Assembly (NCBI GenBank): GCA_015231595.1
Contig: JADGBH010000015.1
Coordinates: 1-64,000, forward strand
DNA: 64,000 nucleotides
Origin: Desulfobacterales bacterium
GTDB lineage: Bacteria > Desulfobacterota > Desulfobacteria > Desulfobacterales > JADGBH01
Direction of reading: 5' to 3'
In this document: positions 1-7,938 of the stretch, piece after piece
Position numbering within the stretch: the stretch's first letter is position 1
Layout: the number at the start of each line of letters is the position of its first letter
The notes under the pieces: generated by a model
Database searches by the model: none
Told to the model about the DNA's origin: nothing
What the model saw: only the letters and a program-made list of their open reading frames with translations
Made by a program: the position numbers and the translations under genes

Positions 1-72
1 AATCAAAGAGCGAAACTTCGTTTCCTTGAACGAATAATTCATTTCATATGTATGAATACATTTGAATATGTT

Positions 73-336
73 TTATGGAACAGTAGTTTGAACAATTATA
101 GTAGTAGATATGTCTTTAAGCTTTGTCCTTATTTCTTTAAGAACAGAATATCCACTCATTATTGGCAGCACCATATCAAGTAGTATAATATCTGGTTTCC
201 ACTCTTGATATAAAATGAGGCCATCTTCTCCATTTTCCGCAAATTTTTTTTCAAATACGTCATCATATAAAATTTCGTCATATAGCGCCCGAAATAACGT
301 GGAATCTTCAATGATTAATATTTTAATTTTTTCCAT
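73..336 (-). CDS. Truncated CheY-like receiver domain protein
   Basis: An 87-residue protein that matches the first two thirds of a response-regulator receiver domain. The acidic pocket (E10, D11) and the phospho-acceptor D54 in the LLDMVLP context are present. The chain stops after beta-4 (IIVQTTVP) and lacks the conserved lysine and the last strand and helix of a normal ~120-residue receiver. Residues 35-62 closely resemble the CheY-like protein at 25680-26066 (NGEDG followed by a QEW/QEF...PD...LD pattern). A good Shine-Dalgarno (AGGGG) precedes the ATG. Reading on in the same frame past the stop gives no recognisable receiver sequence. It is probably a decayed or truncated gene, though a functional short protein cannot be excluded. 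Confidence 0.6.
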   Translation of the reverse strand: MEKIKILIIEDSTLFRALYDEILYDDVFEKKFAENGEDGLILYQEWKPDIILLDMVLPIMSGYSVLKEIRTKLKDISTTIIVQTTVP

Positions 337-568
337 ATAAATTCCCCTTATTAAAGCAATATAGTTTCATAAAAATAAATTGGAAAATATCTGAATCAGA
401 ATTTTTAGAATTATGGAATTAACAGAATAACCTAAAACTCATCTGATAACGATATTTCAAATACTTTTCTTAAAAACTATAGTAAGTTAATCACGTGAAT
501 AAAATAATTAATCACCTAATGTCAAATTAAATTCTAAAAGTTTTAAGGATTGAACATAATAACAAATA

Positions 569-696
569 TGACATATCATTTCTATTTATAGATAATAAAA
601 TTTGAATTAGCCTTTAATTTTAGCCTTAATAAGCTGAATTATATGTCAGTTATTTTTTTAATCAGTGTTAATCTTTAATTTGTGTAATCCGTGATA
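569..696 (-). repeat. 80-bp dispersed element, copy A, with 35-bp extension
   Basis: The 80-bp unit at 569-648 aligns without gaps, in reverse complement, to 17619-17698 and also matches 51196-51275. Its ends are imperfect inverted repeats of the TGACATATAAT type, and its core reads TTAAGGCTAAAA on the minus strand. On the minus strand it is preceded (positions 659-696) by an ATCACGGATTACACAAATTA-type tract. The partial copy at 57981-58066 has the same tract in the same position, so these two copies share a longer form. It lies in the 462-bp gap between the receiver gene and the next gene; I see no gene in that gap. Confidence 0.75.
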
Positions 697-731
697 ATTA
701 AGGTTAGCTAAAATAAAATAAATATTTTGGT

Positions 732-760
732 TTGACACATAATAACCTTTTAGATATATG
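732..760 (+). promoter_or_regulatory. Candidate sigma-70 promoter for the serine hydrolase gene
   Basis: A perfect -35 box TTGACA (732-737) is followed after 17 bases by TATATG (755-760, four of six matches to TATAAT). It lies about 40 bases before the start codon at 799. In AT-rich DNA the -10 box is weak evidence alone; the consensus -35 box and the exact spacing carry the call. Confidence 0.4.
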
Positions 761-798
761 GCTTGATTATATTAAATTAGATAAATGAGGTTAACAAC

Positions 799-2049
799 AT
801 GACAAATTTTTTTTCAAACAAAATGAGTGATATACCATCCGATTTAAATTCAGTAACAACATGTTCGGAGTTAGATGAAGTAGATCCTATGTCAGTTGGG
901 ATGACTAAAAAAGAGGTAGCTTCTATATGGTCAGCTGTTGAAAATGTTTACAAAACTGGCATGCATCCGGCTATTTCTTTCTGCTTAAGACGTAACGATA
1001 AAATAGTTATAAAAAGAGCCATCGGTCATGCAAAAGGAAATGGTCCCGATGAACCTAAAAATGCCGATAAAGTTCTTGTAACCCCTGAAACGCCTATATG
1101 TCTTTTTTCAGCTTCCAAGTCTGTAACTGCTATGCTTGTTCAGCTTCTTGTGGAAAAAAACAAGATACAATTAGATGATCCGGTGTCTAAGTATATTCCA
1201 GAATTTGCCTCCCATGGCAAAAAAGATATAACTATCTTACAATTAATTTCCCATCGAGCAGGCATCCCCTATATTCCTTATAATGTTCCTAAGGAAATCG
1301 TATTTTATTTTGACGATGCTATAAAGATGATTTGTGATAGAAAACCCGATCATAAAATATGGCCGCAAGCTTACCACGCAGTAACTGGAGCCCATATTTT
1401 AGGGGAAATTATGCAAAGAGTTACAGGGATGGATCTTCGTGACTTTCTTAACGAATATATCAAAAAACCATTAGGCTTTAAATATTTTAATTATGGCATA
1501 GCAAAAGAAGAAATTTCAAAAGTAGCTATTAATTATTTTACTGGACTTCCTGTAACATTTCCAGTTTCCCAATTTGCTCAACATGCATTAGGAGCAAAAT
1601 GGGAAGATATTATAGAAGTTTCTAATGATCCAAGATTTTTTAATACTATTGTTCCTGCCGGTAATATAATGAGCACTGCTGACGAAATTTGTTTATTTTT
1701 TCAGATTTTATTAAATAATGGCGAATTCAATGGCATAAGAATATTTAATCCATCAACTGTTGAAAGAGCTGTAAAAACATCAAATAAAATGATTATAGAT
1801 GGAACTATAAAGATTCCTATAAAATTCAGTGCTGGCATGGTGATGGGTGCTAAATTATTTAGCCTTTATGGCTTAGATACTGAGGAAGCCTATGGACATT
1901 TAGGGTTTAGTAATATCATTTGCTGGGCAGATCCAAAAAGAAATATTTCAGTTGCTTTTCTTAATACTGGGAAACCGCTTTTTGGGCCTCACCTTGTTCC
2001 AATAGCGCGTTTGCTGAATACTATTTCTTATCTGTGCCCAAAAAAGTAG
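799..2049 (+). CDS. Beta-lactamase-family serine hydrolase (class C / EstB-like)
   Basis: A 416-aa protein with the fold signature of class C beta-lactamases and related esterases and peptidases. The nucleophile motif SxxK is S104-A-S-K107, followed by the family helix and LDDPVSKYIPEF. A YxN-like site is seen as YHA in QAYHAVTGAHILGE, so the usual Asn is Ala. The third motif is GHLG near residue 370 (HxG in place of KTG). This pattern favours an esterase or D-aminopeptidase-like hydrolase over a true beta-lactamase. No signal peptide is visible, suggesting a cytoplasmic enzyme. A GAGG ribosome site lies about 10 bases before the ATG. It stands alone, with a dispersed element on each side. 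The substrate is unknown. Confidence 0.85.
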   Translation: MTNFFSNKMSDIPSDLNSVTTCSELDEVDPMSVGMTKKEVASIWSAVENVYKTGMHPAISFCLRRNDKIVIKRAIGHAKGNGPDEPKNADKVLVTPETPICLFSASKSVTAMLVQLLVEKNKIQLDDPVSKYIPEFASHGKKDITILQLISHRAGIPYIPYNVPKEIVFYFDDAIKMICDRKPDHKIWPQAYHAVTGAHILGEIMQRVTGMDLRDFLNEYIKKPLGFKYFNYGIAKEEISKVAINYFTGLPVTFPVSQFAQHALGAKWEDIIEVSNDPRFFNTIVPAGNIMSTADEICLFFQILLNNGEFNGIRIFNPSTVERAVKTSNKMIIDGTIKIPIKFSAGMVMGAKLFSLYGLDTEEAYGHLGFSNIICWADPKRNISVAFLNTGKPLFGPHLVPIARLLNTISYLCPKK

Positions 2050-2077
2050 GATGATAATTAAGCTATAAAGTTTTAGC

Positions 2078-2173
2078 TATTGATAGGTTTATCATTAATA
2101 AAATTATGTGATTAAGGCTAAAAATATTCAATGTAGAGTTAAATTTATTTTTTTATTGATATTGTTATCAATA
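2078..2173 (+). repeat. 96-bp dispersed element, copy 1
   Basis: A 96-bp unit begins with TATTGATA followed by TTATCATTAATA and ends with TTATTGATATTGTTATCAATA-type sequence, so each end is itself near-palindromic. The internal core is TTAAGGCTAAAAATATTCAA. The reverse complement of 18709-18804 has exactly the same length, the same ends and the same core. It fills most of the gap between the serine hydrolase and the hybrid kinase. The TTAAGGCTAAAA core is shared with the 80-bp element family. Confidence 0.7.
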
Positions 2174-2206
2174 AAATTTAAAACTTCCTGAAAAGGCAAA
2201 TTTATT

Positions 2207-5119
2207 ATGAAAAAAATTTTTTTATTCATGTTAAGTTTTATATTGTTTATTTCAGTAACCCTACTTCCTGGAAATGGAATCGCAGATAAAGAAGAGGATA
2301 TTTTTAAAGAAAATATTTTAAAAAAATATGAAGACATTATATCCCCTAAAAATGAAGATACATCCAAAAAAGATGCTTTAGAAAAAATTAGAGCTGACCT
2401 GCTTAAAGTTTTAACCACAGAAGAAAGAGATTGGCTACGGAGCCATCTACTTCTTATTACTGCTGGTCCTAAGGAATTCCCTCCTTTTAATTTCTATGAT
2501 AAACTTGGAAATCATCAAGGAATAGCATCAGATTATATTAAAGTATTTTCAAAAATTTTGGATGTTCATTTTAGTATTCGTGAAAATTTATTATGGACAG
2601 AAGTTTTAAAAAAAGCTGAAAATAAAGAATTAGATTTTATTTCGTGTGTTGCTACAACATCTGACAGGGAAAAATATTTAATTTTTAGTAATCCCTACCT
2701 TTCCTTTCCTATGGTTATTATTACAAGAAAAGATTCAGCTTTTTTAAGCGGTATTAATGATTTAAATGGGGTCAAGGTTTCGTGTGTTAATAAAACTTTT
2801 ATTAATGCATGGATGGAAAGAGACGGAATAAAAATTATACCATATTTTGTTGACACTCAAATTCAAGCTTTAGAAGCAGTATCAATTGGTCAAGCTGATG
2901 CACATGTAGCAAACCTTGCTACAGCGAGCTATCTTATAGAAAAATATGGATGGTTCAATTTAAAAATAGCGGCTCCTACTCCCTACGGAAACTATGATTT
3001 ATATTTTGCCGCTAACACTGATATGCCTGAACTTATATCCATTATTAATAAAGTTCTTGATTTAATGCCTCAGCAGCTGCATATGGCTATCAGGAATAAA
3101 TGGTTGTCGATACGTTATGAGCATGGATTTCAGTTATTTGATATTATAAAATGGATAATTATTACGAGTGTATTTTTTGGAACATTAATAATTGGAGGAT
3201 TGATACAATATAGAAAGCTACAAAAAGTTCAAAAAAAACTCAAACTTTTCAAATCTATTGTTGATTCTTCAAATGAAGCAATTGCTGTCAATAATGCTTC
3301 TGGTAAATTTATGTATATAAACCCTGCCCATGAAAAATTATTTGGCCGTTCTATTAAAGAATCTCCATCAATTAGCTATCTTGATTATTATCCGGTTGAA
3401 TCAATGAGAATAGTAAATGATATAATTCTTCCGGCTCTAAAGTCCGGAAAAACATGGGAAGGAACCATAGATGCTATTGATGCAAATGGCCGAAAATTCA
3501 CATTATGGGAAAGAACTGACTCTATAATTGACGAAAAAGGCAATATGATTTGCTCCTTTGGGTTGATGCATGATGTTACTAAAGAAAAAGCTATGGAAAA
3601 AGCTATCAGGGAAAGTGAAGAACGATATAGGCTTCTTTTTAACAAAGCTCCTTTAGGAATAATCCATTTTGATAAAAATGGAGTTATTCTTGAATGCAAT
3701 CAAATATTTTTAGACATAATAGGGTCTACTCGAGAATCTATTATAGGATTTAATATGCTAAAATCAATGCCTGAAGGAAAGGCTCGATCAGCGGTAGATG
3801 ACGCTTTAAAATACGGAGAAGGTCATTTTGAAGGAAGCTATCATTCAGTTACTATCGAGAAAGATATTGTTATTAGGGCTATTTATAAAAGAATCGATTC
3901 AAAAGATGGAGAGGTTTTAGGAGCTATCGGTATATTTGAAGATATTACGGTAAAAAAGAAAATAGAAACCCAATTGTATCAGTCTCAAAAATTAGAAAGC
4001 ATTGGAACTATGGCTGGAGGCGTTGCCCATGATTTTAATAATATTCTCAGCATAATACTTGGTAATGCTGAAATGGCAATTATAAATGTTGTTGAAAAAA
4101 AATTATTTACTAAAAATCTTGAAAATATAAGGAAATCCTGCCTTAGGGCTAGAGACGTTATACGCCAGTTATTAAGTTTTTCAAAAAATAATGAAGAAGA
4201 GAAAAAAACAGCACAGCTTTCTTCAATAATAAAAGAATCAATCAGTCTTATACGCGCTTCTATTCCCGCCAACATTGAAATTCGAGAAAATTTTCAAAAT
4301 AAGAAAGATAAAATACTTGCCAACCAAACTCAAATACATCAAGTTTTAATCAATTTATGTGCTAATGCCGCTCATGCCATGAGAGAAAACGGTGGAATTC
4401 TTGAAATTACATTATTAAATGTTAATGTTGACGAAACATCTATTATGATGTCTGAAAATAACTCAAAAGGTGAATATATTAAAATGACTGTATCTGATAC
4501 CGGTCATGGAATAAATCCCGAAATTATTGACCGTATTTTTGATCCATATTTTACAACTAAAGATTTAGGAGAAGGCAGTGGCTTAGGTCTTTCTGTAGCC
4601 ATTGGTATTATAAAAAATCATCATGGAACAATTTCAGTACATAGTGATTTAAATAAAGGCACAACTTTTGAAATCCTTTTTCCACTTACAAGAGAATCTA
4701 ATACAGATAATATAACTGACGATTCGTTTATTCCTCGAGGCCATGAATCTATTCTATTTGTAGATGATGAGCCTTTTATTGTTGATATAACCGATGTGAT
4801 GTTAAATGAATTAGGCTATAAAGTTACGGCCACCTATGACCCTGTTGAAGCGCTTGAAATATTTAAAAACGATCCTTCTAAATTCGATCTTGTAATTACT
4901 GACATGACTATGCCATCAATAACAGGTGACAAGCTGGCAGTATCTATGATGGAAATCCGTCCAGATATTCCAATTATAATATTAACAGGTTATAGCCATA
5001 TGATTTCGTCAAAAAAAGCTCAGGCATTAGGCGTAAAAGCTTTAGTTTTAAAGCCATTAGCAATAAAAGAACTCGCTATCACTATCAGAAAAGTGATAGC
5101 GGGGCTTAAAATAGAATAA
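2207..5119 (+). CDS. Hybrid sensor histidine kinase (SBP_bac_3-PAS-PAS-HisKA-HATPase-REC)
   Basis: A 970-aa inner-membrane hybrid kinase. It has an N-terminal signal peptide, a periplasmic bacterial extracellular solute-binding family 3 domain (about 75-300, with EFPPFNFYD and the GYTK-like substrate lobe), and one transmembrane helix near 312-332. Two PAS domains follow (about 340-460 and 468-590). The H-box is GGVAHDFNNILS, followed by N-box NLCANAAHAM, G1 VSDTGHGI, F-box IFDPYFTTK and G2 GSGLGLS. The C-terminal receiver has FVDDE, phospho-acceptor Asp in ITDMTMP, and LKPL. The architecture is BvgS-like, so it probably senses an amino-acid-like small molecule in the periplasm. No separate output regulator is adjacent. 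The radical SAM gene starts 15 bases downstream and may be cotranscribed. Confidence 0.93.
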   Translation: MKKIFLFMLSFILFISVTLLPGNGIADKEEDIFKENILKKYEDIISPKNEDTSKKDALEKIRADLLKVLTTEERDWLRSHLLLITAGPKEFPPFNFYDKLGNHQGIASDYIKVFSKILDVHFSIRENLLWTEVLKKAENKELDFISCVATTSDREKYLIFSNPYLSFPMVIITRKDSAFLSGINDLNGVKVSCVNKTFINAWMERDGIKIIPYFVDTQIQALEAVSIGQADAHVANLATASYLIEKYGWFNLKIAAPTPYGNYDLYFAANTDMPELISIINKVLDLMPQQLHMAIRNKWLSIRYEHGFQLFDIIKWIIITSVFFGTLIIGGLIQYRKLQKVQKKLKLFKSIVDSSNEAIAVNNASGKFMYINPAHEKLFGRSIKESPSISYLDYYPVESMRIVNDIILPALKSGKTWEGTIDAIDANGRKFTLWERTDSIIDEKGNMICSFGLMHDVTKEKAMEKAIRESEERYRLLFNKAPLGIIHFDKNGVILECNQIFLDIIGSTRESIIGFNMLKSMPEGKARSAVDDALKYGEGHFEGSYHSVTIEKDIVIRAIYKRIDSKDGEVLGAIGIFEDITVKKKIETQLYQSQKLESIGTMAGGVAHDFNNILSIILGNAEMAIINVVEKKLFTKNLENIRKSCLRARDVIRQLLSFSKNNEEEKKTAQLSSIIKESISLIRASIPANIEIRENFQNKKDKILANQTQIHQVLINLCANAAHAMRENGGILEITLLNVNVDETSIMMSENNSKGEYIKMTVSDTGHGINPEIIDRIFDPYFTTKDLGEGSGLGLSVAIGIIKNHHGTISVHSDLNKGTTFEILFPLTRESNTDNITDDSFIPRGHESILFVDDEPFIVDITDVMLNELGYKVTATYDPVEALEIFKNDPSKFDLVITDMTMPSITGDKLAVSMMEIRPDIPIIILTGYSHMISSKKAQALGVKALVLKPLAIKELAITIRKVIAGLKIE

Positions 5120-5134
5120 ACTAAGCTTGTAATT

Positions 5135-7057
5135 ATGCAAATAGCCCTTATTTATCCTCCTACGTGTGACCCAACTGCCCCTTACATATCTATTCCAATA
5201 CTATCAGCATATCTTAGATCTTATGGAGTTGAAGTATTTCCTTTTGACGCTAATGCTGAAGCATATGATTTCTTATTTAAAAAAAATTTTTTAGATAATT
5301 GTTCTAACAAACTTGAAAGCAAACTCCATAATTTAGAAAAACGTTCCTCTTTAACCCATCAAGAACAATTAGAATATCATTCATTGTGGTCAGCTCGAGG
5401 CTTAACAAAATTTATTCCTAATGATATTAATAAAGCTTTATGTGTGTTCCGCAACCAAAAAAGTAAGCAATTTTTTTCTCCTAACCATTACGAAAAAGCT
5501 GTATTTACAATCGAAGGCGCATTAAAGCTCATTAGTGCTGCCTATACTCCTCTTGCCCTTGATTTTTTATCCTATAGAACTCCCTTCTCATTACTATCTA
5601 TAAAAGAAATTGAAAGAGATTCTATAGCTTCCAGAAATCCTTTTTATGATTATTTTTTATTTCTAATAGAATCTTTATCCGTAATTAAACCGAAAATAGT
5701 AGGCTTATCAGTCGCTTTTCAGGGTCAAGTTCAACCAGCATATTCCCTTGCATTTCTTTTAAAAAAATATATGCCGAATATTCACATAACTGTAGGAGGA
5801 CCTGCTATAACTCAAATTTTTTTAAGACTTAAAGACGATAATTTAAAAAAAGCCTTAAAACCATTTGATACGGCTATACTATTTGAAGGCGAAACTGCTC
5901 TGCTTCAATTATGTCAAGATATTGATACTGGAAAACATCCGTCAGGGATAATTTTAGGAAAAAGAGTTAATTTATCAAATATTCCAGAACCAGATTTTGA
6001 AGGTATGCCCCTTGAAAAATATCTTTCTCCATCGCTCGTATTACCCTATGATGCGGCTCGAGGCTGCTACTGGGGAAAATGTGCATTTTGCCATTATGGA
6101 CTTGCAGAATCTGGAACAGCCCCTTATCAAGAAAGACCCATAGATGATATTATTTCGCACCTTTCAAAATTATCAAGTAAATATAAATGTAAAATATTTT
6201 ATCTTTCCCAAGATACTATTGCTCTTAAAACAGCTCATCAAATAGCGGCAAACATTCACGAACAAGGACTTAATATAAAATGGTCAACAGACATAAGGCC
6301 AGAGCCTGATTTTTCGCCTGCTTATTGCAAAGAACTATCAAAAGGAGGCGCTTTGAGTATAGCTTTAGGTATAGAATCAGCGTCTCCTCGTGTTCTAAAA
6401 CTTATAAATAAAGGCGTAAAATTATCCGATTTAAAAAATGCCGTAATAAATATTGGCGATGCTGGAATAGCTGTTGAAGTAATGTGTTTTACAGACTTTC
6501 CAACAGAATCCTATAAAGAAGCTTTTGATACTTTAAATTTTTTAAAAGAACATGAAAAATGGATAGCATTATTTATTTGTGGGCAATTTGGCCTTGTTCA
6601 TGGTTCAAGAGTTGCTAAATATCCAGAAAAATACGGAATTAAAAAAATTTGGCACGCTGCTGGAGATGAGTTTTTAACAGGAATATTTTATGATGAAGCA
6701 ATCGCATCTAAAACTTATAATGAACAAAAAAAAATAGATAACAAAATTAACGACCTTTCAAAAAAATGGTGGCTTCACAAATATCCTTGGGCAGGCTCCC
6801 TATCGACATCTCATTCACTTTTATGGTATGAACGATTCGGTTCTAATATTTTTAAGCAAATGTTTGGAAATTACTCAATAAAACAGCCTGTTTTTTCTGG
6901 TACGGCTAATTTTGATCTTGAAAAAATAGCAGAAATTTCATTAAAAAATGAATCTTTGCTATGGCATAAATTAATACGGCAGAAACGGAAGGTAACTCGG
7001 AAAGCTTATAATGAGCTTGCAGAAAAGTTACCGTTAGCTAAACGGCGTTTCATATAA
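5135..7057 (+). CDS. B12-binding domain / radical SAM protein
   Basis: A 640-aa protein with an N-terminal Rossmann-like B12-binding region (MQIALIYPPTCDPTAPY start; VGLSVAFQGQ and TVGGPAIT about 195-225), followed by a radical SAM domain. The cluster-binding cysteines are C311, C316 and C319 in RGCYWGKCAFC. This is CX4CX2C, not the canonical CX3CX2C. The same variant occurs in the B12 radical SAM group that includes RiPP C-methyltransferases (family knowledge). No precursor-peptide gene is visible beside it, so the substrate is open. The start follows the hybrid kinase stop by 15 bases with no strong ribosome site, which suggests coupling to the kinase gene. Anaerobic S-adenosylmethionine radical chemistry, perhaps methylation, is inferred. 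Confidence 0.85.
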   Translation: MQIALIYPPTCDPTAPYISIPILSAYLRSYGVEVFPFDANAEAYDFLFKKNFLDNCSNKLESKLHNLEKRSSLTHQEQLEYHSLWSARGLTKFIPNDINKALCVFRNQKSKQFFSPNHYEKAVFTIEGALKLISAAYTPLALDFLSYRTPFSLLSIKEIERDSIASRNPFYDYFLFLIESLSVIKPKIVGLSVAFQGQVQPAYSLAFLLKKYMPNIHITVGGPAITQIFLRLKDDNLKKALKPFDTAILFEGETALLQLCQDIDTGKHPSGIILGKRVNLSNIPEPDFEGMPLEKYLSPSLVLPYDAARGCYWGKCAFCHYGLAESGTAPYQERPIDDIISHLSKLSSKYKCKIFYLSQDTIALKTAHQIAANIHEQGLNIKWSTDIRPEPDFSPAYCKELSKGGALSIALGIESASPRVLKLINKGVKLSDLKNAVINIGDAGIAVEVMCFTDFPTESYKEAFDTLNFLKEHEKWIALFICGQFGLVHGSRVAKYPEKYGIKKIWHAAGDEFLTGIFYDEAIASKTYNEQKKIDNKINDLSKKWWLHKYPWAGSLSTSHSLLWYERFGSNIFKQMFGNYSIKQPVFSGTANFDLEKIAEISLKNESLLWHKLIRQKRKVTRKAYNELAEKLPLAKRRFI

Positions 7058-7161
7058 AAAAATAATCTTTAAAATAAAAAAGGGGGGGGATAAAATTAAA
7101 ATATTTTTTAAGTTTGTAGTGTTTTAAATTTTTATTTGGCATCCTTCATAATACAGGAAAA

Positions 7162-7282
7162 ATAGTTAACACTTTTAAAAAAATGATAATTAAACTGGAT
7201 TCCCGCCTTCGCGGGAATGACGTGGGTATTGATCCGTCATTCCTACGAAGGCAGGAATCCAGAATTAAAAAGTGTAAACTAA
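7162..7282. repeat. Imperfect long inverted repeat with nested GGATTCC..GGAATGACG hairpins
   Basis: The left arm (AGTTAACACTTTT, then CTGGATTCCCGCCTTCGCGG and GAATGACG) pairs with the right arm read in reverse (AGTTTACACTTTTTAATT, then CTGGATTCCTGCCTTCGTAG and GAATGACG). The GC-rich hairpin halves stand out from the AT-rich surroundings. This resembles the widespread small mobile hairpin repeats with GGATTCC/GGAATGACG ends. It lies just upstream of the Cache gene ribosome site and creates a spurious open frame running into that gene. No transposase is present. Confidence 0.6.
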
Positions 7283-7335
7283 AATTGAAGGATGTCTTTT
7301 ATTTTAACAATTTTTTAATCTGGGAGAATAAATAC

Positions 7336-7821
7336 ATGAAAAACAAGTTATCGTTAATTTTAGTAGTTACATTGTTATTTTCAATAAGCTTATCTTATGC
7401 TGAAGAAAACTGTACAAAAGAAGATGTAGTTAAAGCCATTGATGATTCCGTAGCAATACTTGAAAAAGAAGGAGAAGCTGGTTTAGAAGCAGTTGGGAAA
7501 TTAAGATTTTGCGGTGATAATTATGTTTTTGTAAATAACTTTGACGGCGTAACGTTGATGCACATGAAGCCATCTCTTATCGGTAAAAATCTTATAGCTT
7601 TAAAAGATGATACTGGAAAACGATTTTTTGCGGATTTTACAGATATCGCCAAAAGTGCCTCAATTGAAATTGATGGAAAAACTTATTTTAATGGCAAAGG
7701 ATGGGCAAGCTATCGATGGCCTAAACCTGATGAAAAAACTTTTTCTCCGAAAATTTCTTATATAAGAGGCTGCAAAATGGGTGAAAAAAATGTATATGTA
7801 GGCGCAGGAATATATGAATAG
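7336..7821 (+). CDS. Secreted single Cache-domain protein
   Basis: A 161-aa protein with a clear signal peptide (KNKLSLILVVTLLFSISLS, cleavage near SYA-EE). The mature part looks like a single-Cache (sCache_2) sensor module: an N-terminal helix with DDSVAILEKEGEAGLEAVG, then YVFVNNFDGVTLMHMKPSLI, GKNLIALKD and a C-terminal strand with YVGAGIYE. Such domains bind small ligands, usually as the sensor of a kinase or chemoreceptor. Here the domain is free and periplasmic. I chose the ATG at 7336 because GGGAG sits eight bases upstream and the signal peptide starts there. A longer in-frame start at 7183 would translate the inverted repeat and is rejected. A strong terminator follows. Confidence 0.8.
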   Translation: MKNKLSLILVVTLLFSISLSYAEENCTKEDVVKAIDDSVAILEKEGEAGLEAVGKLRFCGDNYVFVNNFDGVTLMHMKPSLIGKNLIALKDDTGKRFFADFTDIAKSASIEIDGKTYFNGKGWASYRWPKPDEKTFSPKISYIRGCKMGEKNVYVGAGIYE

Positions 7822-7852
7822 AAATTTCAATTGTAATAAATAACTAATTGTT

Positions 7853-7900
7853 AAAAAGCCCGTCAATTCATTGCCGATAAAAAAAACTGATGGGCTTTTT
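7853..7900. terminator. Bidirectional rho-independent terminator
   Basis: AAAAAGCCCGTCA pairs with TGATGGGCTTTTT (one mismatch) around a 22-base loop and ends in a T-run on both strands. It lies between the convergent Cache gene (plus) and the 596-aa gene (minus), so it can serve both. Confidence 0.8.
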
Positions 7901-7938
7901 TATATCCTCCCAGTCGCAATGTAATAAGCTCTATTTGA

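Noticed and set aside
7183..7335. Upstream in-frame extension of the Cache protein
   Set aside because: It translates the inverted repeat; the ATG at 7336 has a ribosome site and begins a signal peptide.
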